Shown here: in pieces, positions 8,493 to 17,391 of the stretch
Numbering within the stretch: the first letter of the stretch is position 1
Layout of the letters: every line of letters starts with the position of its first letter
Origin: an uncultured bacterium
GTDB taxonomy: Bacteria > Verrucomicrobiota > Kiritimatiellia > RFP12 > UBA1067
DNA: 50,927 bases
Direction: 5' to 3'
Assembly (NCBI GenBank): GCA_902780865.1
Contig: CACZHC010000009.1
Location: forward strand, 1 to 50,927
The notes under the pieces: model-generated
Told to the model about the DNA's origin: nothing
The model's input: only the letters and a program-made list of their open reading frames with translations
Databases searched by the model: none
Program-made: the position numbers and the translations under genes

Positions 8493-9910
8493 TGCCAGGT
8501 CTTTCAGGCGAGCTACGGCAGAAACTTACGCAGAGCCAGACTCTTGCGCCGCAGATGCGGCAGGGGCTTGAGCTTCTTGCGATGAGTCTTCCCGAGCTAC
8601 GCCAGCGGCTTTACGAGGAGATGAGCCGCAATCCTTGCATCGAGGACATCGAGGCGACGCTCGAGAAGACGACTGTCTCGGAGAAGGTGCGCGAAATGGA
8701 GCGCGACGAGAGCGTCGACGACTCTGATTCCACTGACGAGGATTACGAGCCCGAGTTCGGTGCCGCCGCGGCGATAACGCGCGACGAGGATGCGGACGAG
8801 AGGCGCCAGCGGTTCTTCGACAGACAGACGAAGGAGGAGACGCTTGAGGAGCATCTCCTCGCGCAGCTCAAGATGTCGGACATCGACGAGAAAGACCTGC
8901 CGCTCGCGGAGATGCTGATAGGCGAGCTGAACGCAGACGGGCGTTTCATCGGTTCGATCCCAGACATCGTGATGGTCTCGGGCGAGAGCGAGGAGAAGAT
9001 TGTCGCCGTCCTCAAGGAGATAATGCAGCTCGACCCTCCCGGTTGCGGCGCGAGGACGCCTCAGGAATGTCTGCTCGCGCAGTTGGACAAACTCGACGGA
9101 TCGCCGTATCAGGACGAAGTACGCGCCCTTATCGAGCGCCACTTCGAGGACATGGCGGAAGGGCGCATCGCCGTCATCGAGCGCGACCTCGGCATTTCGC
9201 ACGAGCGCTACGCCGACGTGCTGAGGGCGCTTCGCACGCTCGAGCCGCGCCCAGGCCGCGCGTATGACCTCGCGGGGAAGTCGATAAGCTATGTCCATCC
9301 AGAGGTGCATGTCGTCAAGACCGACGAGGGATGGAAGGCGAGGGTCGACGACAGGAGCCTCCCCGAGGTGCATATCTCGCCGAAGTACCTGAAGATGCTT
9401 GCGGATCCTAATGTCGACAAGGAGACGAAGAGCTACATACGCCAGCGCATAGCGGCGGCAAACACTCTCGTCGAGGCGGTGGAACGCCGCCAGCAGACTA
9501 TCACCGACATTGCGCAGGCGATCTTCGACGCACAGCCTGGATTTTTCGAGGACGGGCTTAAGGGTTTGAGGCCGATGACGATGCAGGAGATCGCGGAAAA
9601 GGCGGGAGTCCACCACGCGACGGTGTCGCGCACCGTCCGCGACAAATACGCCTCTACGCCGAAGGGGACTGTCGAGCTTAGGAAGTTCTTCACTTCGGGA
9701 ATAACGACCGATTCTGGCGAGCAGGTCACGAAAGACGCGCTTCGCGACCGTCTCGCCGCTATCATCGAAGGCGAAGACAAGGCGCATCCACTGTCGGACG
9801 ACAAGCTTTCGGAAATGCTGAAAAAAGAAGGGTTCCCGGTCGCCCGCAGGACGGTAGCGAAGTACCGTGCCATTCTGGGCATCCCGGGAACTTCAGAGCG
9901 CAGGTCCTGA
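8492..9910 (+). CDS. rpoN: RNA polymerase sigma-54 factor
   Basis: 472 residues, close to the usual 470-490. Region I is Gln/Leu-rich (LTQSQTLAPQMRQGLELLAMS at residues 10-30), followed by an acidic region II, the core-binding domain, a helix-turn-helix (MTMQEIAEKAGVHHATVSRTV) and the diagnostic RpoN box ARRTVAKYR at 451-459. The start at ATG 8492 is chosen because it overlaps the pilB stop and begins directly at region I; the frame extends further upstream but only as an out-of-phase shadow of pilB. Sigma-54 directs RNA polymerase to -24/-12 promoters and needs an AAA+ activator; one is encoded at 18662, and consensus -24/-12 sites precede pilM and pilA. Co-transcription with pilB is likely. 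Confidence 0.96.
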   Translation: MPGLSGELRQKLTQSQTLAPQMRQGLELLAMSLPELRQRLYEEMSRNPCIEDIEATLEKTTVSEKVREMERDESVDDSDSTDEDYEPEFGAAAAITRDEDADERRQRFFDRQTKEETLEEHLLAQLKMSDIDEKDLPLAEMLIGELNADGRFIGSIPDIVMVSGESEEKIVAVLKEIMQLDPPGCGARTPQECLLAQLDKLDGSPYQDEVRALIERHFEDMAEGRIAVIERDLGISHERYADVLRALRTLEPRPGRAYDLAGKSISYVHPEVHVVKTDEGWKARVDDRSLPEVHISPKYLKMLADPNVDKETKSYIRQRIAAANTLVEAVERRQQTITDIAQAIFDAQPGFFEDGLKGLRPMTMQEIAEKAGVHHATVSRTVRDKYASTPKGTVELRKFFTSGITTDSGEQVTKDALRDRLAAIIEGEDKAHPLSDDKLSEMLKKEGFPVARRTVAKYRAILGIPGTSERRS

Positions 9911-9918
9911 TTTCCCCG

Positions 9919-12900
9919 CTATCTGGTTTCTACTTTCCATCTGCGTGCGCCTTTGACTACGGCCGTGCCGTAGCCGACTTTGTTTACGACAACGCCAGTC
10001 ACCGTAGCGCGAACACGCTTCCCGTCGGAATTTCTAATTAGGTAGAGCTTGCCTTTGAACAGGCCGGAGTTCTTGTCATAACGGGGCTTCCATCCCAAGT
10101 TTTCTGCATACGAATATCCGTCGTCGGCAGCGCCCCATATCGAGATCTCTCCAAATAGGGCGTTTCCACGCAGCGCGGAATCGATGGGCAGTAGCGAGAC
10201 ATGGACAGGAGCGCCGTCAAGGATTGCCGTGAAGTTGACGGAAGCCCCGTCGACGGATATCTCGCCCTCTTCCGTGACGGTGAAAACTGTTGCGAATCCG
10301 CCGCGCTTCCCTGAGTATAGTTGCGCTGCGACGGGAATCTTGAACGTATCGCCATCGACAACCATCTGCGCCGATGCGGATATCTTGGTGCCGTCTGCAG
10401 AGGTTCCCGCTATGCGCACTTTGCCTTTCGCCTGTATGGCGATGGAAAGAGTCGTGTAGCCGCCGAGAAGGGGATTGTTGGAGCCGGACGTCATGAGTGC
10501 GATGGTCCAGCACTTGCCCTTGAAGGCGTTGAATATTGCCGCGTCGGACTTTGACGCCGACAGGTCTTTGACGAGTGTCAGGCCGTCGATGTTCGTAAGG
10601 TCAGCCGCATTCTTGATCTTTGTCTTCTTTGCTCCAATCTTTACGATGCTTCCGCTTGTCTTGACTACTCCTTTTCGCGTTTTACCCGTCTTCGCCGTTA
10701 CAGTGCCTACGATCTTGCCGCTCTGCTCGATCCAACCAATGTAGCGGGAGTTTTCTTCGAGTTGCGAAGCGTCGCTGCTCGGCAGCCGCAGATTGGCGGA
10801 CGCGGTGCCCGGTGTCGGCTTTTGCGATCCGCCTGCTTTAGACGGCACGACGCCGCTTCCCTCAAAGGCTTTTGCGCCGATGGTTTTTACCGTCGTAGGA
10901 AGGGCGAGCGTCGTGTCGTATGTCGTTGTCGTCGTAGTTTCCAGCTTGGACGTGCGTACGTAGGCATTGCCGCCTGCCCCGATGAAGCCCGTCTCGCCGG
11001 AAAGCTTCTCGGAGGTCGAGGTGGATTCGTTTGTAAAGTTGTTGTTGCATCCGTAGAACGCATGGTCAGCAATTGTGGTGATGCCTGATAGCAATGCATC
11101 AAAGGATATGTCACCGTCAATCTTCTTCGTGGTACGCGATGACGAGCCGGAGGTTGTGTTTGTTGTTATAGACGTACCGTCGTTGCCCTGGTTCCCTGCG
11201 TCCTTTAGTCCCGGTATTATCGTCACCGTCACCTTGCGGGACGAGATTTCCGTAATGACGCTGTAAGGCAGTACGAGCGAGTCTGGGACGCGCAGGAGAG
11301 TCTTTTCGTCGGCCGAGTACAGGCATCCGTTTTTCGCTTTGTAGAGGTCAGATTCGCTTTTGTACGCCTTGACGCCTGAAAGTCCGTCGAGAAGGCCAAG
11401 GTCGAGCTCGTCGATATCCAGCCCGGCTATGGTCGCAGGGATAGTGACTGTTTCCGACTCGCCAGACATCTCCGTCACGACGGCTTTTGTGCCTACGACG
11501 TCGTATGTCCAGGTAATGCCGTTTGAATCCGTAACTTGCCCGGGCTCCGGCAAGTCATCCGGATCGGGGTCGTCCTTGCTGATCTTGCGGTTCTTCCACG
11601 TTCCGTCGGTAAAGCCCGTTGCGTCGGCAGAGACGTAGCTGACGAGAGATTCCGGAGTTCCGGAGTAGATGTCGTCCGCCGCATCTGGCGCGTCTCCAAG
11701 ATATGTCACTTTGGCGAGAGACTCGCAGTCGCCGAACGCGGCTTCTGCGATTATTGCAATGCTTGCTGGAATCGTCAGCGATTTGACCGATGAGCACCCT
11801 TCGAAAGCTCTTTTGCCAATCGTCTCTGTCGCAACGGGAATCTGGACGGTGGTGATGTTTTTACATCCGAGAAGGGCTTCGCTGCCTATTGTCGTCACGG
11901 AGTCCAGGAAGGAGACGGACGATCCGTCGTAATTCGCCGGAACCGCGATAACGGAGTCTTTGCGCTTGTTGTAGAGGATGTCGCCTTCGGAGTAGAAGGA
12001 CGGACAGGACGAATCGACGGAAAGCGACGTAACATATGCGCATCCTGCGACAGGATTGCCGTCGGTCGAGGTCAGCGTGTACGGCAACTGCACGGTAGAG
12101 GCCTGTATGCCCTCAAATGGGCGGCGGCCAAGCTTGGTCACGCCGCGAGGAAGGTCGATGGTGTTGTCGGCGGTTCCGAAGGGGATTTGCTGGCTGTCGC
12201 CGATTGCGGAGATCGACGCGCAGCCGCTGAAGGCTCCGTCGCCGATTTCGCGGACCGAAGTCGGAATGCCTACGTAGATGAGGGCCTTGCAGCCGTCAAA
12301 CGCATGGGCGCCGATCTTTGTCACTGCGTATCCGTTGATGGCGTCAGGGATCTTAAGTGCCTTGCGGGTCACTATAGAGTCTTCGCTCTCCTTGTAGGCG
12401 ATTCCAGAAGTGGATGACGGACTCACGGCGGTCGTCGGGTTGCCCGAGGCGTCTTCGTTGTATATTTCCACTTCTTCGTTGACGATGCGGTAGAACCAGG
12501 TGATGCCGGTTTCGTCGGTGAAGGAGAGGATCGGCGGGTTGGCGGAGTCTAGGACCAGGACCGGGCGACCTTTCCACGTCGACATTCCATTCCACTTGTC
12601 GGACAGGGCATAGATGACGAGGTCTTCTGGCGCACCGTCGAAGATGTCGTCAGTCGCTTCTGGCGGAGGTCCGTTAAAGAAGACTGTCTTGAGTTTTGGC
12701 GTCGATTCGGGGGCGGAGAGCCCTGGCCAGATTCCGGAGACGTTGAATGCGCCCGAACCGATTGTTTCTACGGTTGCGGGGATGTTCAGGTAGGTGAGTC
12801 GGTGGCATCCGAAGAAAGCATCGGTGCAGATGTTGGTGAGCGTTCCGGGAATGGTGATGGTCCCCTCTGCGCGAGTTGGACAGGCATAGAGCTTGGTCAT

Positions 12901-13506
12901 GTCTCGGTTGTAGAGGACTCCGTCGTCGGAATACTTGAAATGCGAGCTTTCTTCTGGTAAGTTGTCATCACGTTGATCGATGTTAATTGTCGAGGTAAAG
13001 AGTGTCCCGGCTGAGATGTTGCCACCCATGTCAAGAAGGGAGGCGGGCACCTTGATTTCAGTGATAATCGTATTTACGAACGCGCGTTCACCTATGTAAC
13101 GGACCCCATATGGAATCGATATAGATTTGAATACAGGACAGTCAGCGAATGCATAAGCCCCAATCTCAAGGATGGTGTATGGAATGTCGACTGATTCGAG
13201 CCCAAGAATTCCAGAGATCGCACCGTCGGCAATTCCAGTGACTGTCCAGGTGACTGTCTCGGTTCCATTGCTTTTTATAAGTTGGCTGGCTATTTCTACG
13301 TCTGAGCCTTCATCAGAGTCGCCGAGAGCGCCTTGGACTTCCAGGAGCGTTGCGGTCCGTGGTGCTGCGTCAGTGCAATCGTAGATATACTTGACCTCGT
13401 AGGGGATTGTGGCGATATGGTGTGTATTGGTGACAACGATTATTTCGGCATATGTCGTAATCGCCGGAAGCGCCGCGGTTGCGATGGTAGCTATAAGCTT
13501 TTTCAT
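9919..13506 (-). CDS. Secreted BspA-type leucine-rich repeat surface protein in the pil operon
   Basis: 1195 residues with a signal peptide (MKKLIATIATAALPAITTYA). Two or three blocks of BspA-type (LRR_5) repeats follow, with the typical phrases 'IPYTILEIGAYAFADC', 'KTIGAKAFEG' and 'ALIYVGIPTSVREIGDGAF'. Low-complexity Thr/Ser linkers separate the blocks, and a C-terminal region of about 220 residues (ends GYGTAVVKGARRWKVETR) looks like a separate beta-rich domain. BspA-type proteins are surface adhesins of gut and oral microbes. The gene begins 3 nt after the pilQ stop, with AAAGGGG upstream, so it is the last gene of the pilM-Q operon. That position suggests a pilus-associated or pilus-exported adhesin, by analogy with PilY1, but this is inference. 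It converges with rpoN, 8 nt apart. Confidence 0.85.
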   Translation of the reverse strand: MKKLIATIATAALPAITTYAEIIVVTNTHHIATIPYEVKYIYDCTDAAPRTATLLEVQGALGDSDEGSDVEIASQLIKSNGTETVTWTVTGIADGAISGILGLESVDIPYTILEIGAYAFADCPVFKSISIPYGVRYIGERAFVNTIITEIKVPASLLDMGGNISAGTLFTSTINIDQRDDNLPEESSHFKYSDDGVLYNRDMTKLYACPTRAEGTITIPGTLTNICTDAFFGCHRLTYLNIPATVETIGSGAFNVSGIWPGLSAPESTPKLKTVFFNGPPPEATDDIFDGAPEDLVIYALSDKWNGMSTWKGRPVLVLDSANPPILSFTDETGITWFYRIVNEEVEIYNEDASGNPTTAVSPSSTSGIAYKESEDSIVTRKALKIPDAINGYAVTKIGAHAFDGCKALIYVGIPTSVREIGDGAFSGCASISAIGDSQQIPFGTADNTIDLPRGVTKLGRRPFEGIQASTVQLPYTLTSTDGNPVAGCAYVTSLSVDSSCPSFYSEGDILYNKRKDSVIAVPANYDGSSVSFLDSVTTIGSEALLGCKNITTVQIPVATETIGKRAFEGCSSVKSLTIPASIAIIAEAAFGDCESLAKVTYLGDAPDAADDIYSGTPESLVSYVSADATGFTDGTWKNRKISKDDPDPDDLPEPGQVTDSNGITWTYDVVGTKAVVTEMSGESETVTIPATIAGLDIDELDLGLLDGLSGVKAYKSESDLYKAKNGCLYSADEKTLLRVPDSLVLPYSVITEISSRKVTVTIIPGLKDAGNQGNDGTSITTNTTSGSSSRTTKKIDGDISFDALLSGITTIADHAFYGCNNNFTNESTSTSEKLSGETGFIGAGGNAYVRTSKLETTTTTTYDTTLALPTTVKTIGAKAFEGSGVVPSKAGGSQKPTPGTASANLRLPSSDASQLEENSRYIGWIEQSGKIVGTVTAKTGKTRKGVVKTSGSIVKIGAKKTKIKNAADLTNIDGLTLVKDLSASKSDAAIFNAFKGKCWTIALMTSGSNNPLLGGYTTLSIAIQAKGKVRIAGTSADGTKISASAQMVVDGDTFKIPVAAQLYSGKRGGFATVFTVTEEGEISVDGASVNFTAILDGAPVHVSLLPIDSALRGNALFGEISIWGAADDGYSYAENLGWKPRYDKNSGLFKGKLYLIRNSDGKRVRATVTGVVVNKVGYGTAVVKGARRWKVETR

Positions 13507-13509
13507 GGC

Positions 13510-15687
13510 TTATTCCCCCTTTGCCTCTTTGGAGAGTTCGTCAATCAGCGAAATAGTGTCGGCGTCGAGTGCGGGCCTGTCCGCGGCGGGTTCAACCGGC
13601 GTTGCGGCCGGTTCGGCCGGTGTTTCAGGCGCGGCGGGTGTTTCAGGAGCGGCTGGCGTCTCTGGTTCGACTGTGGCTGCGGGCTCGGCAGGTGCCGCGG
13701 GTTCTGTGGCGGTGGCTGGCTCTGCTGCTTCCTCTGCAGGCATTGATGCCGGTGCCTGCTCTGTTGCCGGGATGGTCTTCGGGGCGTCGTTGACAGGGGT
13801 GATTGTCACGTGGCCACGATTGGAATCATTCTCGGCGTTCTTAGTTGATGACTTTTTCGCATGGCGTTCGTCGATGCTTGACATGTCGAGCTTAAGGACG
13901 GTCGGCGCCGATCCATTGCGATCGCCTGGCTCGAGCTCGGTGCCGCGTACGAATTCGCGGCCAAGTATTGCGTTTTTCGGAAGGCCGATGTCCTTAGGCA
14001 GATTCGAGGGATCGGCGATGCCGACGGTCACGAAGACGAGGATTTCCTTCTGGACCTTCTGGCGGCTCTTCCAGCCGAAAAGCTTCTGCCCGATGTAGGG
14101 AATCTTGCGGAGATACGGAATGCCCGAGTCGGCGTCTTCCTCGACCGACTTCGAAAGGCCGCCGATGACGGCCGTCGCGCCGTCCTTCATCGTGAACTCC
14201 GTTGTGAGGCGCTTTACCTCGATGATCGGGTACTGCGTGTAGGGCGTGTCCGTCTCCTGGCTCGAGTTGACCGTGAGGTAGCCGGTGCAGTCGCTGATAG
14301 TCGGCACGATCTCGACGGAGATAAGGCCGTCTGGCGAGATGCGAGGCGTGACGGAAAGGGATATGCCCCAGCTGAAGAACGCCTCCTTCGCGAACATGAA
14401 CTTGTCTTCGCCCGGGATTGTGTCGAGCTTGGTGGAGATCGAGAGGTTCTGCGAGTTCTGGCCGGTGTAGTTCGAGTCGATCGTGACGTTCGGGTACTTT
14501 GTCGTCATATCGACCTTCGCCTCCTTGCCGTTAGAGACGATGATCTTCGGGTTTGAGAAGACCTTCGCGTCGCTCATCGTCTCAAAGGCGCTCATCGCGA
14601 GGCGGAAGTCGTCCATCGAGAGCTGGCCGGAGAAGCCGCGGGCATTGTGCCACGCCATGTCGGTGGCGTCGCGCCCAGCGCTAGTTGCGGCACCAATTGA
14701 GTTGGGTATGAGGCCTGTGTATGTTTTGGAGTCGGAGGAGCTCGTGGATGGAGAGGACGAAGAGGATGCAGACGAGCTGGTGGAGTCGCCGGAGAGCGAG
14801 GTGCTGGCGCTCTTCGAATTGGAGTCGCTGGATGATGACGAAAGAGACCGGGATGTCAGCGGCATCCCGTAGTTTGCGGCGCGCCCGTTGTTGTACTCCC
14901 AGCCGCCCGAGATGTTCCTGACCGAAGCGCCCCAGCTTTCGAGAGAGTCCCACTGCATACCGAGCTTGTGCATCGCCTCCGTGGAAAGCTCGATGAAGCG
15001 TGCTTCAATGTAGATCTGCGCAACGGCTTCGTCTACCGCCGTTATGATCGCCTCGCAGTCGGCGAGCGTCTTGTCCGTCGACGTGACGACGACGATGTTT
15101 GCGCCGGGGAAGCTGGAGGCAATCGGCGTCTTTATCTTGCCGTTCGGGTCCTTTGGCGCGTAAGTCGTGTTAAAGAGTTCGGCGAGCTCCTTGGCCGAAG
15201 CGTGGTTGAGCTTGAAGGTGCGTGTGGACACGGGGATCAGCTGGAGGTCTTCCACGACTCGGTAGATGTTGTCCCTGACTTCGACACGGAAGCCGCGCGA
15301 GCCGAGAATCGCCGTCATGCCCTGCAGCCAGGGGACGTGCTTGAGGGAGACGGATACGCGCCTGAGAAGGTTGGTGGAGTCGTCGGATATTATGTTTGCG
15401 CCTGTCGTTTTCCTGAACTGGCGCAGTATGTCGGCGAGAGTCGCGTCGTCGCAGTCTATGTCGACGAGCGACATCGTGCCTTCCGATATGTCGCCCTTTA
15501 TCTGGGGCCTTTTTGCGGCGATGGCCGAGTCGTCTTCTTCGAGGTCGATTTCGTCTGTTCCCTCGTCCTGCAGCGACGTGGATGCATCTTCGGTTGCATT
15601 GGTGTGGACGTCGTAGTTGGCCGTTGGCTCCTGTGCATTCGTAGCCGCGAGCATCAGCGCGAATAGTGTTGCCAAAAAGCTTTTCAT
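13510..15687 (-). CDS. pilQ: Outer-membrane secretin PilQ
   Basis: 725 residues with a signal peptide (MKSFLATLFALMLAATNA). Secretins form the outer-membrane pore through which the pilus emerges. After an acidic linker comes a secretin/TonB short N-terminal domain (TMSLVDIDCDDATLADILRQF), an N1-type domain (TRTFKLNHASAKELAELF and AVDEAVAQIYIEARFIEL), a Ser-rich insertion at about 275-325, and the beta-barrel secretin domain (SLSVTPRISPDGLISVEIVP, then DGATAVIGGLSKS, IPYIGQKLFGWK and KEILVFVTV). The C-terminal 100 residues are Pro/Ala/Glu repeats, unusual for a secretin and possibly a cell-wall-spanning or protein-binding tail. The start ATG overlaps the stop of the preceding gene (ATGA) behind AAGGAG. 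Confidence 0.92.
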   Translation of the reverse strand: MKSFLATLFALMLAATNAQEPTANYDVHTNATEDASTSLQDEGTDEIDLEEDDSAIAAKRPQIKGDISEGTMSLVDIDCDDATLADILRQFRKTTGANIISDDSTNLLRRVSVSLKHVPWLQGMTAILGSRGFRVEVRDNIYRVVEDLQLIPVSTRTFKLNHASAKELAELFNTTYAPKDPNGKIKTPIASSFPGANIVVVTSTDKTLADCEAIITAVDEAVAQIYIEARFIELSTEAMHKLGMQWDSLESWGASVRNISGGWEYNNGRAANYGMPLTSRSLSSSSSDSNSKSASTSLSGDSTSSSASSSSSPSTSSSDSKTYTGLIPNSIGAATSAGRDATDMAWHNARGFSGQLSMDDFRLAMSAFETMSDAKVFSNPKIIVSNGKEAKVDMTTKYPNVTIDSNYTGQNSQNLSISTKLDTIPGEDKFMFAKEAFFSWGISLSVTPRISPDGLISVEIVPTISDCTGYLTVNSSQETDTPYTQYPIIEVKRLTTEFTMKDGATAVIGGLSKSVEEDADSGIPYLRKIPYIGQKLFGWKSRQKVQKEILVFVTVGIADPSNLPKDIGLPKNAILGREFVRGTELEPGDRNGSAPTVLKLDMSSIDERHAKKSSTKNAENDSNRGHVTITPVNDAPKTIPATEQAPASMPAEEAAEPATATEPAAPAEPAATVEPETPAAPETPAAPETPAEPAATPVEPAADRPALDADTISLIDELSKEAKGE

Positions 15688-16148
15688 TTTGCGTTCTCCT
15701 TGGTGCTTAATTTCAGGATGTCCCTTGACTTCGTGTCTTCAATGGTCTTTGCGCGTATGCGCACGAGCTTGACCGTGTCCTTTTCGGTAAGCCCCTTGAC
15801 GCGCCAGGTGAAGCGCCGCCCGTTGTGGTTTACGGACACGAGATCGCCGTCGCCGTAGGCGAGGCCGTTGAGCATTATGCACTGGCGCCTTGTGCCGTCC
15901 TGCCCCGTTACGACGGTTATCCCGCCTGTCTTCAGCGTCTTGCGCGCTTCGCTCCAATGGCGGTCGGATATCGTCTGGGACGAACGCGCGACGGCGCCTG
16001 CCGTGGCGGTGTCTTCGTCCGTCGGTGCAGTCGCGACGCTTACGTCGACTTTCGGCTCCGCGGATATGATTTCGCGTTCGCCCTCGAAGCCGATTGGCCA
16101 GAAGGGGTTTCGCACGGCAATCGCCGCGAGTATTAGCATGCAGTTCAT
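15684..16148 (-). CDS. pilP: PilP-like pilus assembly protein
   Basis: 154 residues from the ATG at 16148, which overlaps the stop of the upstream gene (ATGA); a longer frame starts 10 codons earlier but lacks that coupling. A hydrophobic N terminus (MNCMLILAAIAV) is followed by NPFWPIGF, a disordered Ala/Thr/Glu linker and a small beta domain (GGITVVTGQ, IMLNGLAYGDGDLVSV, RFTWRVKGLTEKDTVKLVRI). The position between the PilO and PilQ genes, the size and the layout all fit PilP, the inner-membrane lipoprotein that ties PilNO to PilQ. Sequence similarity is weak, and the usual lipobox is not obvious (Cys is at residue 3). The name rests mainly on synteny. Confidence 0.65.
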   Translation of the reverse strand: MNCMLILAAIAVRNPFWPIGFEGEREIISAEPKVDVSVATAPTDEDTATAGAVARSSQTISDRHWSEARKTLKTGGITVVTGQDGTRRQCIMLNGLAYGDGDLVSVNHNGRRFTWRVKGLTEKDTVKLVRIRAKTIEDTKSRDILKLSTKENAK

Positions 16149-16744
16149 TTGCGGGTCAGGCCTCCTTTTGCGGGCCATTCGAGAACCATGGTTACGGCCT
16201 GCGATTCCGGGATGGAGCGGGCGGTGATGTCGAGTTTTTGCAATGATACGAGCGGCATTTCCTTTTCAAGTCGCAGCAGGAACGAGACGGCCTGCTGGTA
16301 GCTGCCCGTCGCCGTGAGCTTCACCGCGACTCGCGTGTGCAGCTGGCGCGGCATCGGCGTCGGGAGCGGAAGGGCCCGGAAGGGTTCGTCGGAGTATGTC
16401 ACGTCGTCGAGTCCTGCACCAAGTGCGATTGGGTCGAGGAGTGACTTTGCCCGCATGGAGTATGACTCGAGGAGAGGAACGAGCATTGCGTCGCGGAACG
16501 GCTTGAGTTCTGCTTCTAGGTCGTTGAGGTCTTTTGAGACCGTGCCGGAGCGCTTGAGGTCGATGTCGGTCCTGTACTGCTTGTCCTGCAGTTCCGCAAG
16601 GTTCCTTCGCGCGACCATGAGCTCGTCTGAGCATGGCTGGACGCAGAAAAGGTATATCACGGTGGCGATCGCGGCGAGCGTGACAGTCACGAAGAAGGAT
16701 CGCTTCGCGTTGGGGGCCATGTTCTGGAAGGTTCCGCCGTTCAT
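16145..16744 (-). CDS. pilO: PilO-like pilus assembly protein
   Basis: 199 residues: a short cytoplasmic tail, one membrane helix (SFFVTVTLAAIATVIYLF at about 16-33), a coiled coil (ELMVARRNLAELQDKQYRT to about residue 85) and a C-terminal ferredoxin-like domain (HTRVAVKLTATGSYQQAVSF, MPLVSLQKLDITARS). This is the standard PilO architecture; PilO pairs with PilN in the inner membrane. It overlaps both neighbours by ATGA. Assignment rests on topology and gene order. Confidence 0.75.
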   Translation of the reverse strand: MNGGTFQNMAPNAKRSFFVTVTLAAIATVIYLFCVQPCSDELMVARRNLAELQDKQYRTDIDLKRSGTVSKDLNDLEAELKPFRDAMLVPLLESYSMRAKSLLDPIALGAGLDDVTYSDEPFRALPLPTPMPRQLHTRVAVKLTATGSYQQAVSFLLRLEKEMPLVSLQKLDITARSIPESQAVTMVLEWPAKGGLTRK

Positions 16745-17391
16745 TTCGCAAACTTCCTCTCTGGCATGGTGTATTCGATTTCAAAGCTGAGGAGCCGCTT
16801 GCCGTCCATCTCGGTGTTGTCCTGCTTGTATGAATTGACGTTGTGTTCGCCCGTTACAAGCGTCTCAAAGCCGCTCTCAAGCGACTCCATAAGCGAGACG
16901 ACTGGCGTTTCCTTCGTCGTGAGCCCCGCTATGACGAGCTTCTGCGTCTCTACGTTCTCGGTGGGGCCAAAAAGCGGGACCTTGGCACCTGGCGGCAGGA
17001 GAACCTGGGGGCGCGGAGGGGTTATGGACATTTCCTTCAGCTGCACGCGGAGAGGAACTATCTCCGCGAACTTAGCGAGCGGCGCGCCTATCGAGCGAAC
17101 CCCCGACCTGTAGTATTCGAGTTGCTCTAACTGGAGTTTTAGCTCTCGCGCCAGGTCGCGCTTCTGGATTGCCTCGGCATGTGCGCTGTTTTTGGCCGCG
17201 AGGTCTTCTTCAATGCTGTGCGCCTGGGTCTTTGCAATGAAGGTCTGCGTGAAGAGAATGCCCCACCACACGAGGAGTCCGACGCAGGCGAGAATGGCGC
17301 CGACAGGGAGCATTATCCTCAGTCGCACAGGTGACGACGACAGTACTTCGTTCGTCTTGAGGAGGTTCAGGTGGAACGAGGCCGTCTTCAT
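16741..17391 (-). CDS. pilN: PilN-like pilus assembly protein
   Basis: 216 residues with the typical N-terminal PilM-binding peptide region (ASFHLNLLKTNEV), a membrane helix (IMLPVGAILACVGLLVWWGIL at about 26-46), a coiled coil and a periplasmic domain. The N-terminal 'hNLL' segment is what PilM binds in known systems. A GGAGG lies upstream of the ATG, which overlaps the pilM stop. Together with pilM, pilO, pilP and pilQ it forms the alignment complex spanning the envelope. Confidence 0.78.
   Translation of the reverse strand: MKTASFHLNLLKTNEVLSSSPVRLRIMLPVGAILACVGLLVWWGILFTQTFIAKTQAHSIEEDLAAKNSAHAEAIQKRDLARELKLQLEQLEYYRSGVRSIGAPLAKFAEIVPLRVQLKEMSITPPRPQVLLPPGAKVPLFGPTENVETQKLVIAGLTTKETPVVSLMESLESGFETLVTGEHNVNSYKQDNTEMDGKRLLSFEIEYTMPERKFAK

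Noticed and set aside
8597..9787. 396-codon minus-strand frame opposite rpoN
   Set aside because: Antisense shadow; rpoN is unambiguous.
13555..13760. GC-rich tandem repeats as a possible minisatellite or CRISPR-like array
   Set aside because: They are the codons of the Pro/Ala/Glu-rich C-terminal tail of PilQ, without regular spacers.
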